Of a DNA stretch of 64,000 nucleotides, positions 11,291 to 26,676 are shown one piece after another. Position 1 is the stretch's first letter; each line of letters opens with the position of its first letter. The stretch comes from Corylus avellana (Eukaryota > Streptophyta > Magnoliopsida > Fagales > Betulaceae): contig NC_081545.1 in assembly GCF_901000735.1 (NCBI RefSeq), positions 7,183,540 to 7,247,539 of the forward strand, given 5' to 3'. The translations under genes were made by a program, and so were the position numbers. The notes under the pieces were generated by a model that saw nothing but the letters and a program-made list of their open reading frames with translations, made no database searches and was not told where the DNA came from.

Positions 11291-11483
11291 CAAATTTCTT
11301 GTAGTGACATTATAGGGTCCTTAAATGACGTCTGCCTTTCTTTTTGTTTGTTGGGCCTTATCACTTACGTATGCATTTTTTTCTTTTCCTTTTTAAAAAG
11401 CGGCCATCGATTCAATATGGGACGCTACATTGACAATCATGATTAACTTTAGACTTGCTGTAGATGGATCCTTCTATTGGAAT

Positions 11484-12052
11484 TAGGGATGTAAATGAGT
11501 CGAATATGAGCGAGCATTTTTTGTTTGGACTCAACTTGTTTAAATTTTATCCGAACTCCTAAAATATCGAACCCGAGCTCGAACTCATAATAAGTTGAGC
11601 AAAGCCGAGCCAACTCGCGAGCTGGCTCTTATATTTAATTTAATTTTTTTTATTATAAATTTAAACTTCAAGTAATCTTAAACGGCTCAAGAAACTAATT
11701 TGCATATGAGCATTTGCTTAGTCTACCTAGCCGAGTATGGAGCCTAAGTCAATACAACAAGACACTTGGTTTCGAAGAGAGAGGATATGCATCATTTTAT
11801 TACAAAAAGATGCTATTAGAAGAAAAAAAATCATCAATTTTTAATATTAATATGAGCAACTATGTGAATAACTATCAATTTGAACCTTATACGAATTGTT
11901 CACGAGTCTAACCGAGCTGAGCCGAGCCGAGCTTGCTTTGTTTAATATTCGAGCCAGTATTTATGTCAACGAAACGCTTCATTTAATAATCGAGTCGAAC
12001 ATGAGCCGAACCCGAACTCGCTAGCGAGGGCTTCGCTCACTTAACACGCCTA
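11484..12052. mobile_element. hAT-type MITE, 569 bp, with 8-bp target duplication
   Basis: Left end TAGGGATGTAAATGAG and right end (reverse complement) TAGGCGTGTTAAGTGAG form imperfect TIRs. Flanks are attggaat (11476-11483) and gttggaat (12053-12060), a 7/8 match. That length fits the 8-bp duplications of hAT elements. The interior is rich in CGAGC/GCTCG motifs and has no transposase. Confidence 0.75.
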
Positions 12053-12060
12053 GTTGGAAT

Positions 12061-12917
12061 ATAGTAGGGGCAATTCGAGTTCACCAATTGGATTCTCGTG
12101 TCAGTTTAATTAGATATACCATTTTATGGGTTGCCCGCAAAAATATACCAAAATTCAGGACTTTATATTGATTATTTAAAACTTTTTTATATATTTTGAT
12201 GGAAAATAATGAGGAATCATTAGGGAATAAAAAAAAAAAAACATATTTATTAGAATAAGCATCAAATTTCAAGTAAATTAAAGTAACTTAAATTTAGAAG
12301 CACAATCGAAGAAAAAAGACATCATAATACATGTAGAGTCTTAGACAAGTGTTGCCAACTAAACGTGAGACTCAAGCGTCCTCAAGGAGTAGCTCAATTA
12401 GATGGAGACCAGCAATCATAAAATAGAGGTCACTAGATCGAATCTCTCTCATTCTCTTTCCCTCCCTTTATATAGACACATAAAAAAAAATTAAAAAAAA
12501 AATTAAAAATAAGAGAGAGAGAGAGACTCAAACAGAAGAAATCAAGTTGCTCAAATCCTCAGGCAACTCAACAAAAATAAAAAATGAAGAGAAAATAAAA
12601 TATTATGCTTGAATCATAATAGATTATATTCAAACATTAAGAGTGACCAAAATGGTTCCAGGTTATGAGCTATCTTATATATAACTTACTTTACAATGAC
12701 TAAAACAGAATAGCAAAATAAATTACAATCATCACCAAATATAGTTGCCATAGAGAAGTTTCAAGTAAAGGAAGAGCTATTGAGAGAAAAGTTTCATTTG
12801 GGTGAAGGGCTAATACATCCTTCTTATTTATGGAAACTAATGTTTTGTCCACTATAGAACCTTTGCAAGTCTAGTAAAGAACAGACTCACGAGAACTTGC
12901 ATTGGTAGCATGCATTA
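12061..12917 (-). other. 3' flank of receptor kinase copy A
   Basis: AT-rich DNA downstream of gene A. From about 12600 it matches the downstream arms of copies B, C and D (shared blocks such as 'aattacaatcatcaccaaat' and 'gtttcatttgggtgaagggc'), so it belongs to the duplicated unit. No other gene seen. Confidence 0.6.
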
Positions 12918-17122
<4,205 letters not shown>

Positions 17123-17900
17123 AACGAATAAAGCATGGATGCAGGTAACTAATTTAATGCAAATTAGTTGAATGCTTGAAACGTGATCTTGAAGAAAATC
17201 ATCAAATATGGCGAAACAGAGAACCTTGGTCTTCCGAGTCAATCCGACCGGCCTCGAGCTCTCGGCTTGAAATTGGGTTTTGACGATGGGTTTTGCTGGA
17301 GCAATTTGTAAAGATAGTATAGAGACTAGAGAGGAGCTCCTTGGGCAGGATTATAGCAAATCTGACCAAGAGAGAGTTAAAGAGCATTTCCCTTAGACGT
17401 AGGCAAAATATCTATCGAAAAAGTACAATTTTTTATCTTAAAGTAAGAGGATAAGAGAGAGTAAAAAGAAGAAAGTGAATGAAAAATAATAATAAATATA
17501 ACTTATTATCTAAATAGTGAATAAGCTAATCACTTTATTTACTATTTATACTTGAAGGAAAAACTACAAAATAACTTACAAGGACAGCGACATAAATCTA
17601 TCCTATAGATTTTGTTTGTAGTGCAGATGTACTTTTCGTAAATTTATGACCAGGCTTGCTCTTCAGATATATTTTTTTAGAGCATTTTCAATAGTTTTTT
17701 TGTTATTTTTCTTATATTTAAGGATTCAAACTACTTTTTATTTTGTTATGTTAAAATACACCACAATAACTTTCATTCATCATTTCTTATATCATTAAAA
17801 TATTTATTTTTTTAATTATATTATATACATGAGAGGAGAGACAAGATAGAATATTTGTGAGACATGAGAGAAAATAAAAAAGAATCATTTTTTATTTATT
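17123..17900 (-). promoter_or_regulatory. 5' flank of copy A, near-identical to that of copy B
   Basis: Upstream DNA matches 31834-32590 with few differences. It contains a 61-codon ATG-started upstream frame (17387-17202, minus), about 80 nt before the main ATG. No clear TATA box was assigned. Confidence 0.5.
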
Positions 17901-19252
17901 TTAATAATTATAAGAATTGCAATAGTAAAACCTAAAATGTTAAGTTTTACGAAAATAATTTTAATATTTAAGGTTCATTTAGAGAGTTTACTATGAGATT
18001 TTTTTATAATTTTTTGAACATATTTCTAAAATTTAGAAAATAAAAATCTGCGAAAAATGATCTTAACCGGAAAGAGAGAAGCGTGGGAGGGAACGGTACA
18101 CATGTCCATTTCATCTTTTTGAATGGCCACAATGGCTTTAATTTCCACCGGCATTCCAATCTTTTGAGAAATATAATATTGTAAGATTGAAGAGACATGT
18201 TTGGCTGTATTCACAAAAAGGGCCAAAACAAAGGAAAAAATATTAGACGGATTTGGTTGAAATTTTCTCTAGCCCTCTTATCTCATGTAAAAATGTTAAA
18301 AGGCTCACCTATTTTGTTTAATTTATAACCAATTTTTATCTTATTTTTAATTTAAAAAATAGAAATAAAAAAAAAGTTTTTAAAGCAATCATTTATATTT
18401 TGATTTTTTTTGGTATTTTTTTTTAAAAAAAAAAATTAAAATTTTTTTGAAACAATAATTTTTATTTTGATCCTTTTATTAGTATTTTTTTAAAAAAATA
18501 AAAATTATATTTTTATTCATAATAATGGCCTAAATTAATTTCAAGTTAGAATTGTATCGTTCCCCTACTCCACTGGCATTGGAAATGTGGCTTTATTCTT
18601 TTCCATTCTTTTGAGTAATATAATATTATAAGATTGAAGAGACATGGAAATGCGGCTTTATTCTTTTCTATTCTTTTGAGTAATATAATATTATATGATT
18701 GAAGAGACACGTTAGGCTGTATTCAAGAAAATTAAAAAAAAAAAAAACAAAAATAGGAAAAAAGATTAGACCGGTTTGGCTGAAATTTTATCTAACCCTC
18801 TCATGCAATAATGCAAGACTGGTCCAACACTGAGAATCTGATCTGAAAAAACAATATCCTACAATTACCCCGATCAGGTTCCCCTCGAATTCATGAGGGG
18901 ATTTGAGAACCTCAAATTCTCAATTTGGACGGTTGATTTTTATCCGATGGTCTAAAATATTTTACTAAAAAATAATAATAAATTATTATTTATATTTAAA
19001 AAATAAATAAAAATAAAAATAATTAATAATTAATAAAAAAGTAAAAGAAAAATTGAGAATCTCAAATTCTTGACAGTTGAACGGTCCAGAACATTCAATT
19101 AAAATATAATAATAAACTATTATATATGTTTAAAAATAAATCAAAATAAAAATAATAAAAAAGCCAAAAAGAAATGAGATGGCTGATCCCTATTTTGAGT
19201 AGTGGCCGGCCACCCCTATCAAGAGTTGGCGTATGGCTTCTGCTATTTCAGA
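17901..19252. other. Spacer present beside copy A, mostly absent beside copy B
   Basis: AT-rich. Three related blocks share 'cttttgagtaatataatatt' (one diverged, about 18155-18225; two closer, about 18600-18725). The segment 18795-18950 recurs inverted at about 32620-32772. A 58-66 codon minus-strand frame at 18004-18226 is not recognisable. Confidence 0.5.
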
Positions 19253-19515
19253 CAGTGGCGGAGCCAACTATGTAATATTGGAGGTGCCGCTAAAATTCTT
19301 TTAGTGTCTTAAAAAATTTTTTCACCCTAAAAATTTGGTAATTCACACAATATATGCATCACAAAAAATATCTATAAAAGTTCACAAATATGTGCTGAAA
19401 AGTTGTAGGTAAAATTGTAATTTTTTTTTTTTTCTTTTATAGGGTGCCGTGGGTTAAAAAAAAAAAAAAATTTTAAATCATGGCACCCCAAAGGTACCAT
19501 GTGGATCCGCCACTA
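19253..19515. mobile_element. hAT-like MITE of the CAGTGGCGGAGCC family (decayed)
   Basis: Begins CAGTGGCGGAGCC and ends GGATCCGCCACTA, an imperfect inverted match. The interior resembles the two larger copies at 20370-21917 (shared 'ttggtaattcacacaatata'). Flanking octamers match only weakly, so the ends or target duplication are eroded. Confidence 0.6.
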
Positions 19516-19723
19516 CTCCTCAGACCAGCCGGTCTGGGTTGGCGGAAGGCACCCCTTGGCCCAAGGGCCGAAAAAACAATGAACCGTCAAAACCAGAAAT
19601 TTCACGCGTGCCAACCCTCCATACCAGGTCCATGAGTGACCAATTGAGGTCTGGGTGGCCGAAGGCATCCTTTTGCCCCAAGGGCCGAAAAACAATTAAC
19701 CGTCGAAACCAGAGATTTCACGC

Positions 19724-20272
19724 GTGCCAACCCTCCATACCAGGCCCATGAGTGGCCAATTGAGCTCCAAAACAAGCTTCAACTCTGCTGCTCTGTCTCC
19801 GGTCTCGGTCCTCCTCCCGGCCAAACTCCACACCATCCATTCAGTAAAAGAGGTGACAGAATCAGAAGCAGAGCAACCAAAGCCGACAGATTTGGAAGTG
19901 TCATCCAAGAAGAAGATGAGAAGGGAAAGAAGCGAAAGCAAGAGCTTGTCTGACCTCGAATTTGAGGAGCTAAAAGGGTTTATGGATTTGGGGTTTGTTT
20001 TCTTCGATGAAGATAGGAATAATTCAAGCTTGGCTTCAATCCTTCCTGGGTTGCATAGATTCGGAAAGAAAGATGGGGAAGAAGAGGAAATTGATGAGTC
20101 TGCAATTTCAAGGCCTTATCTTTCTGAAGCTTGGGAGGTTTTTGAGAGGAGAAAGGCAGAGAATCCATTGATGAATTGGAGAATTCCTGCTTTGAACAGT
20201 GAGATTAACATCAAAGATAGTCTAAGATTGTGGGCATTGTCATGGCCCATAAATCTGGGCAAATGGGTTTAG
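19724..20272 (+). pseudogene. DUF1685-family protein gene copy, altered C-terminus
   Basis: The frame encodes the plant DUF1685 signature SLSDLEFEELKGFMDLGFVF, then ILPGL, RPYLSEAWEVFERR and NPLMNWRIPA. The function of the family is unknown. After DSLRLWA the tail LSWPINLGKWV is unlike the family ending I expect, suggesting a lesion. Upstream, a block of about 130 bp ('tttcacgcgtgccaaccctc') occurs twice (19600 and 19720), so the true start is uncertain; the ATG at 19748 is an alternative. Only the last approximately 90 bp of this gene (32782-32871) survives beside copy B. Single-exon form and broken tail suggest a decayed copy. Confidence 0.65.
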
Positions 20273-20369
20273 AGGGTATGGACTAATTAATTACTCCTTG
20301 TTCTAGGCCATCGGTGAGGCCGGAATGGTCACGCCAGGAGACTCTTTGGTTGTACGGCATCCTCCCGGA

Positions 20370-21917
20370 CAGTGGCGGAGCCAGCCATTTTATATTGGGG
20401 GTGCCACTAAATATTTTTTGCGTCTTACAAATTTTCTTTATCTTAAAAATTTGGTAATTCACACAATATATGTATTACAAAAAATATCTATAAAAGTTCA
20501 TAAATATGTGCTCAAATTAATATATTAAAAATGTAACATGTCGACATTATATCAAAAATATAAAAATACAAAAAAAAAAAAAAAAAAAAAATTGTCTAGA
20601 ATTTTTTGAGGGTGCCGTGGGTTAAAACAATTTTTTGAAGGTGCCGTGAGTTAAAACAAAAAAGAATTTTGAGGGTAAAAAGAATAGAATTTTTTGTAAA
20701 AAGATTTTTTTTTCTTTATTTTTTATTTTGAGGGTGCCGTGGGTTAAAACCAAAAATTAAAAAAATTAAAAATTAAAATAAAATTAAAATCCTTGGGGGT
20801 GCCGTGAGGGGCAACGTGGCTCCGCCACTGATTTACTTTTTATATCATATCATTTATTTTTTACTACTATTCAAATAAAGAAATCATCACAAAACAAAAT
20901 TTTTCACTTTTTAATATCATTATTTTTACTTTTTTATACTAATTATTATTATTATTTTTCACAAATTGATAACAAACAACTCCTAGCTTTCGTTTGGCAA
21001 AGGCCTTTGAGACTTGATACTATTATCTTACTTTTTCATTTTCTCAACATTCTTACTTTTTATATTACACAAATCACTTTTTATTACTGTTAAAAAAAAA
21101 ATCATTACAAAATAAAAAATTTTCACTTTTTCGTACAAAACATCCATACTTTTTCATTTTTCCGCAAAAAATTTTTTTTTTTTTTTGCCGTCAAAAAAAT
21201 ATATTTTCACTAAAACCTCTAAAGCCTTTAACAAACGGAAAGTGAACCAATTATATACACACATTTCATTCCCTTGTTTGACAAGTTGTGTTGGTATGGG
21301 AATAGAATAAACGTGAGTGGCATTGGTCTCCTGTTATCACTCATTTCTTGAAATTATCTTTTACTGCAATAATCGTATTGGACATGACTTTTAAAAAAGA
21401 AGTCCTCCACTACCCCTGTGAAAAGGATATGCACGAAAGAAGACTATGAAAAGTACATGCACGAAAGAAGTCCTCCACTACCAGTGGTGGAGCCAATCAT
21501 TTTGTATTGGATGTGACATTAAAATTTTTTTTGTGTCTTAAAAATTTTCTTTACCCTAAAAATTTAGTAATTCACACAATATATACATTACAAAAAATAT
21601 CTATAAAAGTTCATAAATATGTACTTAAATTGATATATTAAAAATGTAACATGTCGACATTATATAAAAAAGATAAAAATACAAAAAAAAAAAAAAAAAA
21701 ATTGTCTAGAATTTTTTGAGGGTGCCGTGGGTTAAAACAATTTTTTGAAGGTGCCGTGAGTTAAAACAAAAAAGAATTTTGAGGGTAAAAAGAATAGAAT
21801 TTTTTGTAAATTTTTTTTTTTCTTTTTTTTTATTTGAAGGGTGCCGTGGGTTAAAAAAAAATTAAAATCCTTGGGGGTGCCACGGCACCCACAAGGGGCA
21901 ACGTGGCTCCGCCACTG
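20370..21917. mobile_element. Composite hAT-like insertion (two MITEs moved as one unit)
   Basis: Outer ends are CAGTGGCGGAGCC and GGCTCCGCCACTG, perfect 13-bp inverted repeats. They are flanked by identical 8-bp ctcccgga at 20362-20369 and 21918-21925. The duplicated locus beside copy B has a single ctcccgga (32961-32968) and no insert, which is the empty site. Inside are two related sub-elements, 20370-20830 and 21482-21917, each with its own inner terminus, separated by 651 bp. The inner ends lack matching octamers, so the whole appears to have transposed together. No transposase. Confidence 0.85.
20990..21243. mobile_element. Small fold-back MITE inside the composite hAT insertion
   Basis: Left CTTTCGTTTGGCAAAGGC and right (reverse complement) CTTTCCGTTTGTTAAAGGC form terminal inverted repeats around AT-rich DNA. 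Class not assigned. Confidence 0.5.
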
Positions 21918-21925
21918 CTCCCGGA

Positions 21926-23032
21926 GCGTTGAGATTCGAAGTAGAGAAGGCTCTTTGTGAGAGCATCTGAATAATCGAAGGCTCCAGAAGAGGTGGAAAT
22001 GGAAAACAGGGATAGAAGAAGGCAACCTCAACCGGCATTGTTGAAGGTATTCTACAATGGTGTAGAATAAAATGGGTTTGGCCATGCGGTGTCTTCGGCC
22101 ACCCCAATCTGCCTATGGGGTGGCCAAAGCCAACCTCAACCGGCATTTGGTGGTGGTTCGGTCATCTTAAGGGCTAAATTAATAAAGTTGAAATTTTTTA
22201 GCTGTCGGGGGTGATCGAACTATCTTTTAGCTCTCAACAGGGTTGGCCCGCTACCGCTTGGGGGCAAAATGGGGTGGCACTTTATTATTATTTTTATTTT
22301 GATTTTTTTTTTAAACATAAATAATAGTATATTATTATTATTTAGTGAAATGTTTTGAACCGTTGGATAAAAATCAACGTTCCAAATTCATTTCTGAGGG
22401 GATTTTGGTCCCAATTACCCTGCTATTTCTTTGTTTGTCTGCATCTTATTGGGATCATATATATATATATATATATGGAGTAATACTATAAATCTTTTTA
22501 GAGTTCTCTTAAAGTCATTTCAAATGTGATGTGACTTTTAAAATCACTAATAAATCAAAAGCCAATAAATTACATCTTAAATTCAACAGTAATTTGAAAA
22601 GCCACATCACATTTGAGATGATTATAGGAGGATTCTAAGAAGACTTATAACATTATTAATATATTTGATGTAAATGTATTCTTCATTTGGTTAATTATCA
22701 CTCAAAATTTCGGTTGCTTAGGAACTTCCTTGTAAGAACCATATTTTGGTTGGTCGTCATTGACTTTGTTTCTATATGATGCTATTGTGCTACACAAAGA
22801 TGCCTAGGTGGTGGTGGTGGGAAAGGGTGAAAAGTGTACTTAGTTTTATTAGTTGAGTTGAGCTGATGAAGATTTTCCAACTGATCAAAATTCCTAGAAT
22901 TGTAAAGATTGATGTATTTTACTCTAAAGGACTCCAGGCTCCTACAGCTGAGTCTAAATCCTGAAAGAAACAAGCAGAAGCTAATCAATTATTGGTTAAT
23001 TGAGGTATTAAATGTAGACAAAGTTCAAAGTT
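21926..23032. other. Spacer duplicated beside copy B (33.0-34.06 kb)
   Basis: Near-identical to 32969-34063, differing by point changes and a longer (TA)n at about 22457-22475. Similarity stops at 23032, where LINE coding sequence starts. Before the hAT insertion, an open frame of about 35 codons ([21 protein letters not shown]...) ran across the insertion point; it is not recognised. No complete gene seen. Confidence 0.6.
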
Positions 23033-23041
23033 CTAATCAAG

Positions 23042-26000
23042 TACAGTTGCCGCCATATCAATGCCAAAGTTTGTTTAAATCCAAATGATGGTGTTTGGAA
23101 ATTTACGGGCTTCTACGGCCATCCGGCGGCGAATAAAAGAAGAGAGGCATGGAGTCTTCTACGTTATCTTGCAACTTTGTCTCCCGAACCTTGGCTTTGC
23201 TTGGGGGATTTCAACGAGATTCTACATTTGTCTGAAAAATGGGGTGGCAAAGACAGAAATAGGGGACTTATGGAAGACTTCCGATCCACATTGTCAGATT
23301 GCAACTTGGTGGACTTGGGATACAGGGGGCCCAAATTTACGTGGAACAATGGTCGGGATGGAGAAGCTTTTGTACAAGAAAGACTAGATCGGGTGGTGGC
23401 GAATGAAGGGTGGCGATCAATTTTTCCCAAAGCCGATATTTTGGTGGAGGGAACTATATGTTCGGACCATTTGCCATTATTTGCCACGCTGCATGAAGAT
23501 AAACGGCTGGGCAGGAATCCTCGTCAGTTTAAGCATGAAGCTTATTGGGTACTAGATGCAACATATACTGAGGTGGTCAAGGCTGCATGGCAAAACGAGG
23601 AAGCACGGACTGGTGGAGAGGGCTGTGTTCGATGAAAATTGGGCAAGTGTCAAGTTGAATTAAAAAAATGGCAGGAAAAAAAGAAGAGGCCAGAAAGAGA
23701 AATCAAAAATCTGTGTGAACAAGTGGCTTTTTTACAAGCCAAGGAGGGTCCGGATGAATTGGCAGAACTGAAAAAATTAAAAGGGCAGGTGGAATCGCTT
23801 ATGGAACAAGAGGAAATACAATGGAAACAGCGAGCGAGAGTGGAGGAAATACAATGGAAACAGCGAGCGAGAGTGGATTGGCTTCGGCATGGAGATAAAA
23901 ACACTAAGTATTTCCATGCTTGCGCAAGCCAAAGACGGAATTCTAATAAAATCCGGATGGTGTGTGATATGAAAGGAAAAAAATGGGAGTCTCAAGAAGA
24001 TATTGACAATGCATTTGTGGATTATTTCAGCCATCTTTTCTCTACAGGGCACCCGTCTGGTTTGGAGGAGTGTTTGGAGCCTATTCATAGAAGGGTGACT
24101 CATGAAATGAATGACAGGTTGTTAAAGCCTTTCACGGCTGAAGATGTTTGTACCGCTCTCCATCAAATGGCGCCCCTTAAAGCTCCGGGTTCGGATGGAT
24201 TTAATGCCTGTTTTTTCCAAAAGAATTGGGCTTTAGTTGGAACGGAGGTTTGCAATGATGTGTTATTTTATTTAAATTCCGGCATTTTGAATAAAGAATT
24301 GAATTCTACTTACATTGCTCTCATTCCCAAGTCTAAGAATCCTATTTGTGTTACCGATTATCGCCCAATTAGCCTATGTAACGTTTTATATAAAATTATC
24401 TCAAAGGTTTTGGCTAATAGGCTCAAAGAGGTTTTGCCAGATATCATATCACCGTATCAAAGTGCCTTCATCCCGGGGCGCTTGATTACGGACAACATTC
24501 TTGCTGCGTATGAAACTCTTCATACCATGCATTCCCGAATGTATGGGAAAAAGGGGTTCATGGCAGTTAAGCTTGATATGAGCAAAGCTTACAACAGGGT
24601 GGAATGGTGTTTCTTGGAGGAAGTAATGAGAAGGATGGGGTTTGATCATAAGTGGATTAATCTGATTATGATGTGTGTGAGAACAGCTCATTTTTCAGTC
24701 TTGGTAAATGGTATCCCAATGGGTCGAATTACCCCTACCCGTGGAATACGACAAGGGGATCCAATCTCTCCTTACCTTTTCCTTATATGTGCGGAAGCTC
24801 TCAGCTCACTTTTGGCAAAAGCTTATCGAGATGGCTCTTTCAGAGGAGTCCCAACCTCCAAAAAGGGACCTCGACTGAACCATCTTTTTTTCGCTGACGA
24901 TAGTTTATTGTTTTGTAGAGCTGACTGTTTACATTGGCATCGAATGACTTCTATCTTAAAATGCTATGAGCGTGCTTCGGGTCAATTGCTAAATGTCAAC
25001 AAAACTGCAATCTATTTTAGTCGAAATACACCAACTGAAGAGAAGAAAGCCATTCTTGAGATCGCTGCAATCCCGGTGTCTCAAAGGTTTGATACCTATT
25101 TGGGACTCCCGGCTTTGGTGGGGAAGTCACGAACTAAGGAGTTCAAGACCATTATTGACCGGATTGAAAAACGACTGAAAGATTGGAAGCTGAGATTTTT
25201 ATCGCAGGCGGGGAAGGAAATTCTTTTGAAGGCAGTGGTGCAAGCTATACCGACATATAGCATGAGTGTCTTCTTGCTTCCGAAAGCATTATGTTCCAAT
25301 ATAAATTCAATGATGCAGAAATTTTGGTGGGGGCATAAAAGCAATGAGTCCCGCGTTCACTGGATGAGTTGGGAACGATTAGGAGACAAAAAAGAGAAGG
25401 GAGGAATGGGATTTAGAGAGTTCTCTTGTTTTAACGAGGCACTTTTGGCTAAGCAATATTGGCGTCTCTGGAAAACACCGGACAGCTTGGTTGCAAAAAT
25501 AATGAAGGCAAAATATTTTCCCAAAAAGGAGGTTTTGGATGCGAATATTGGTTCAAAACCGTCGTATGCATGGAGGAGTATTTGGAGTTCGTAGGCATTA
25601 TTGAAAGAGGGATTGTGTTGGAGGATCGGAAATGGGGAGAAGGTCCGCATTTGGGGAGATCGTTGGGTTCCCACTCGGCACAGCCTCTTTATCCAATCTC
25701 CTACACGACAAGGGTATGAAAATGCCAAGGTATGTGAGCTTATTGATAAGGAAAGGGGCTGGTGGGATTGTAATCTTTTGGCAAATATTTTTAGAGAGGA
25801 TGAAGTGCAAGCCATAAAATCAATTCCGCTTAGTTGTACTAATCAAGCGGATTTGCTGATTTGGAGCGGTACGGTAAACGGGCTTTTTTCTGTTAAGAGC
25901 GCCTATCATTTGGCTAAAGAAGTGGAGGATAGATACAAGGCTGGCTGTTCTATGGATATGTACAAGAGTGAAGTGTGGCAGCGGATTTGGAAATTACATA

Positions 26001-26050
26001 TCCCTAGTGTGGAAAAGAATTTTTTATGGAGAGCTTGCTCCGCTCCGCTC
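23042..26050 (+). mobile_element. LINE (L1-type non-LTR retrotransposon), truncated at both ends
   Basis: One reading frame runs through the region with two in-frame stops (TGA at 23633, TAG at 25592). The order is the C-terminal part of the APE endonuclease (LCLGDFNEIL, CSDHLPLF), reverse transcriptase (RPISLCN, SAFIPGRLITDNI, KLDMSKAYN, RGIRQGDPISPYLF, LFFADDSLLF), then the zf-RVT region ending at KNFLWRAC near 26040. The usual KAYD of RT motif A is KAYN. A 33-bp in-frame tandem duplication sits at about 23810-23875 (EEIQWKQRARV twice). The 5' ORF1, the endonuclease N-terminus and the 3' UTR/poly-A are all missing, and no target duplication is visible. Inactive. Confidence 0.9.
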
Positions 26051-26283
26051 AACTCCGCTTGACTTGATTCTTGGATGTGAATATATAACAAATCTTCCGC
26101 CCACTCAAGATAAAAAGATAAAAAATGAAAAAGGAGAAAGAAAAAAAAAAGAAAAGAAAAATATTACACTTAAATCAAAAGAGAATATTCAAACTTGAAC
26201 TCGGAAAAGAAGAATAGCGAAAGAAAAATAAATTACAGTCATCAATAAGTACAGCTTCCATACATAAGTTTCAAGTAAAGGAA

Positions 26284-26325
<42 letters not shown>

Positions 26326-26676
26326 CAAATCTTACATATAGGCTACTTCATAATGACTGAAACAGAATAGTATAAGAAACTACAATCAACACCAAATCTT
26401 ACAAGAAAAAGGAGTAGATATTGGGAGAAAAGTTTGATTTGGGTGAAGGGCTAATGGAACCTTCATATTTATAGAAACCAATGTGTAGTCCATTAGAACC
26501 GTTGTAAGCTAGTCTAGTAAAGGACAACCTCACCAGAATTTGCATTGGTATCATGCACTATCGATCATCTTCCTGCTAAACTACCAGTTGATCCTGTATA
26601 TGTGTCTGGTCCACTAGAAGAAGTAGTTGTGCTAGAAAAGCCTCTCGGAGTTGGAACAAAAGCTATCCGTTTAGGA
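26051..26676 (-). pseudogene. Orphan 3' end of a receptor kinase (copy C-like)
   Basis: Matches the 3' flank and last exon of copy C (37605-38206). The final codons read AFVPTPRGFSSTTTSSSGPD and end at a stop at 26565-26567. Homology stops abruptly at 26676, where copia-like DNA begins, so the kinase body is gone. A (TA)n expansion lies at about 26288-26321. It abuts the broken 3' end of the LINE. Confidence 0.85.

Larger units (their letters stand above)
4244..11306. mobile_element. Non-autonomous CACTA (En/Spm-type) transposon, 7.06 kb, carrying captured gene DNA
   Basis: Left end is CACTACAAAAATTATGGTCA; the right end, reverse complemented, is CACTACAAGAAATTTGGTCA, followed in both by ATTAGC. 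These are CACTA-type terminal inverted repeats. Both ends continue into long subterminal arrays of AGCGGCAACTT-like units, a known hallmark of CACTA elements. The inner edges of the arrays have no termini, so they are ends of one element rather than two MITEs. No transposase was found. The interior holds a SEC10 gene fragment, another possible exon pair and a 62-bp minisatellite. The flanking triplets (TTA left, ACA right) do not form the expected 3-bp target duplication, so old age or later rearrangement is possible. Confidence 0.8.

Noticed and set aside
18004..18226. Minus-strand frames with a possible IGMPVEIKAIVAIQKDEM segment
   Set aside because: Looks protein-like but matches no family I can name, lacks splice context, and overlaps a repeated AT-rich block.
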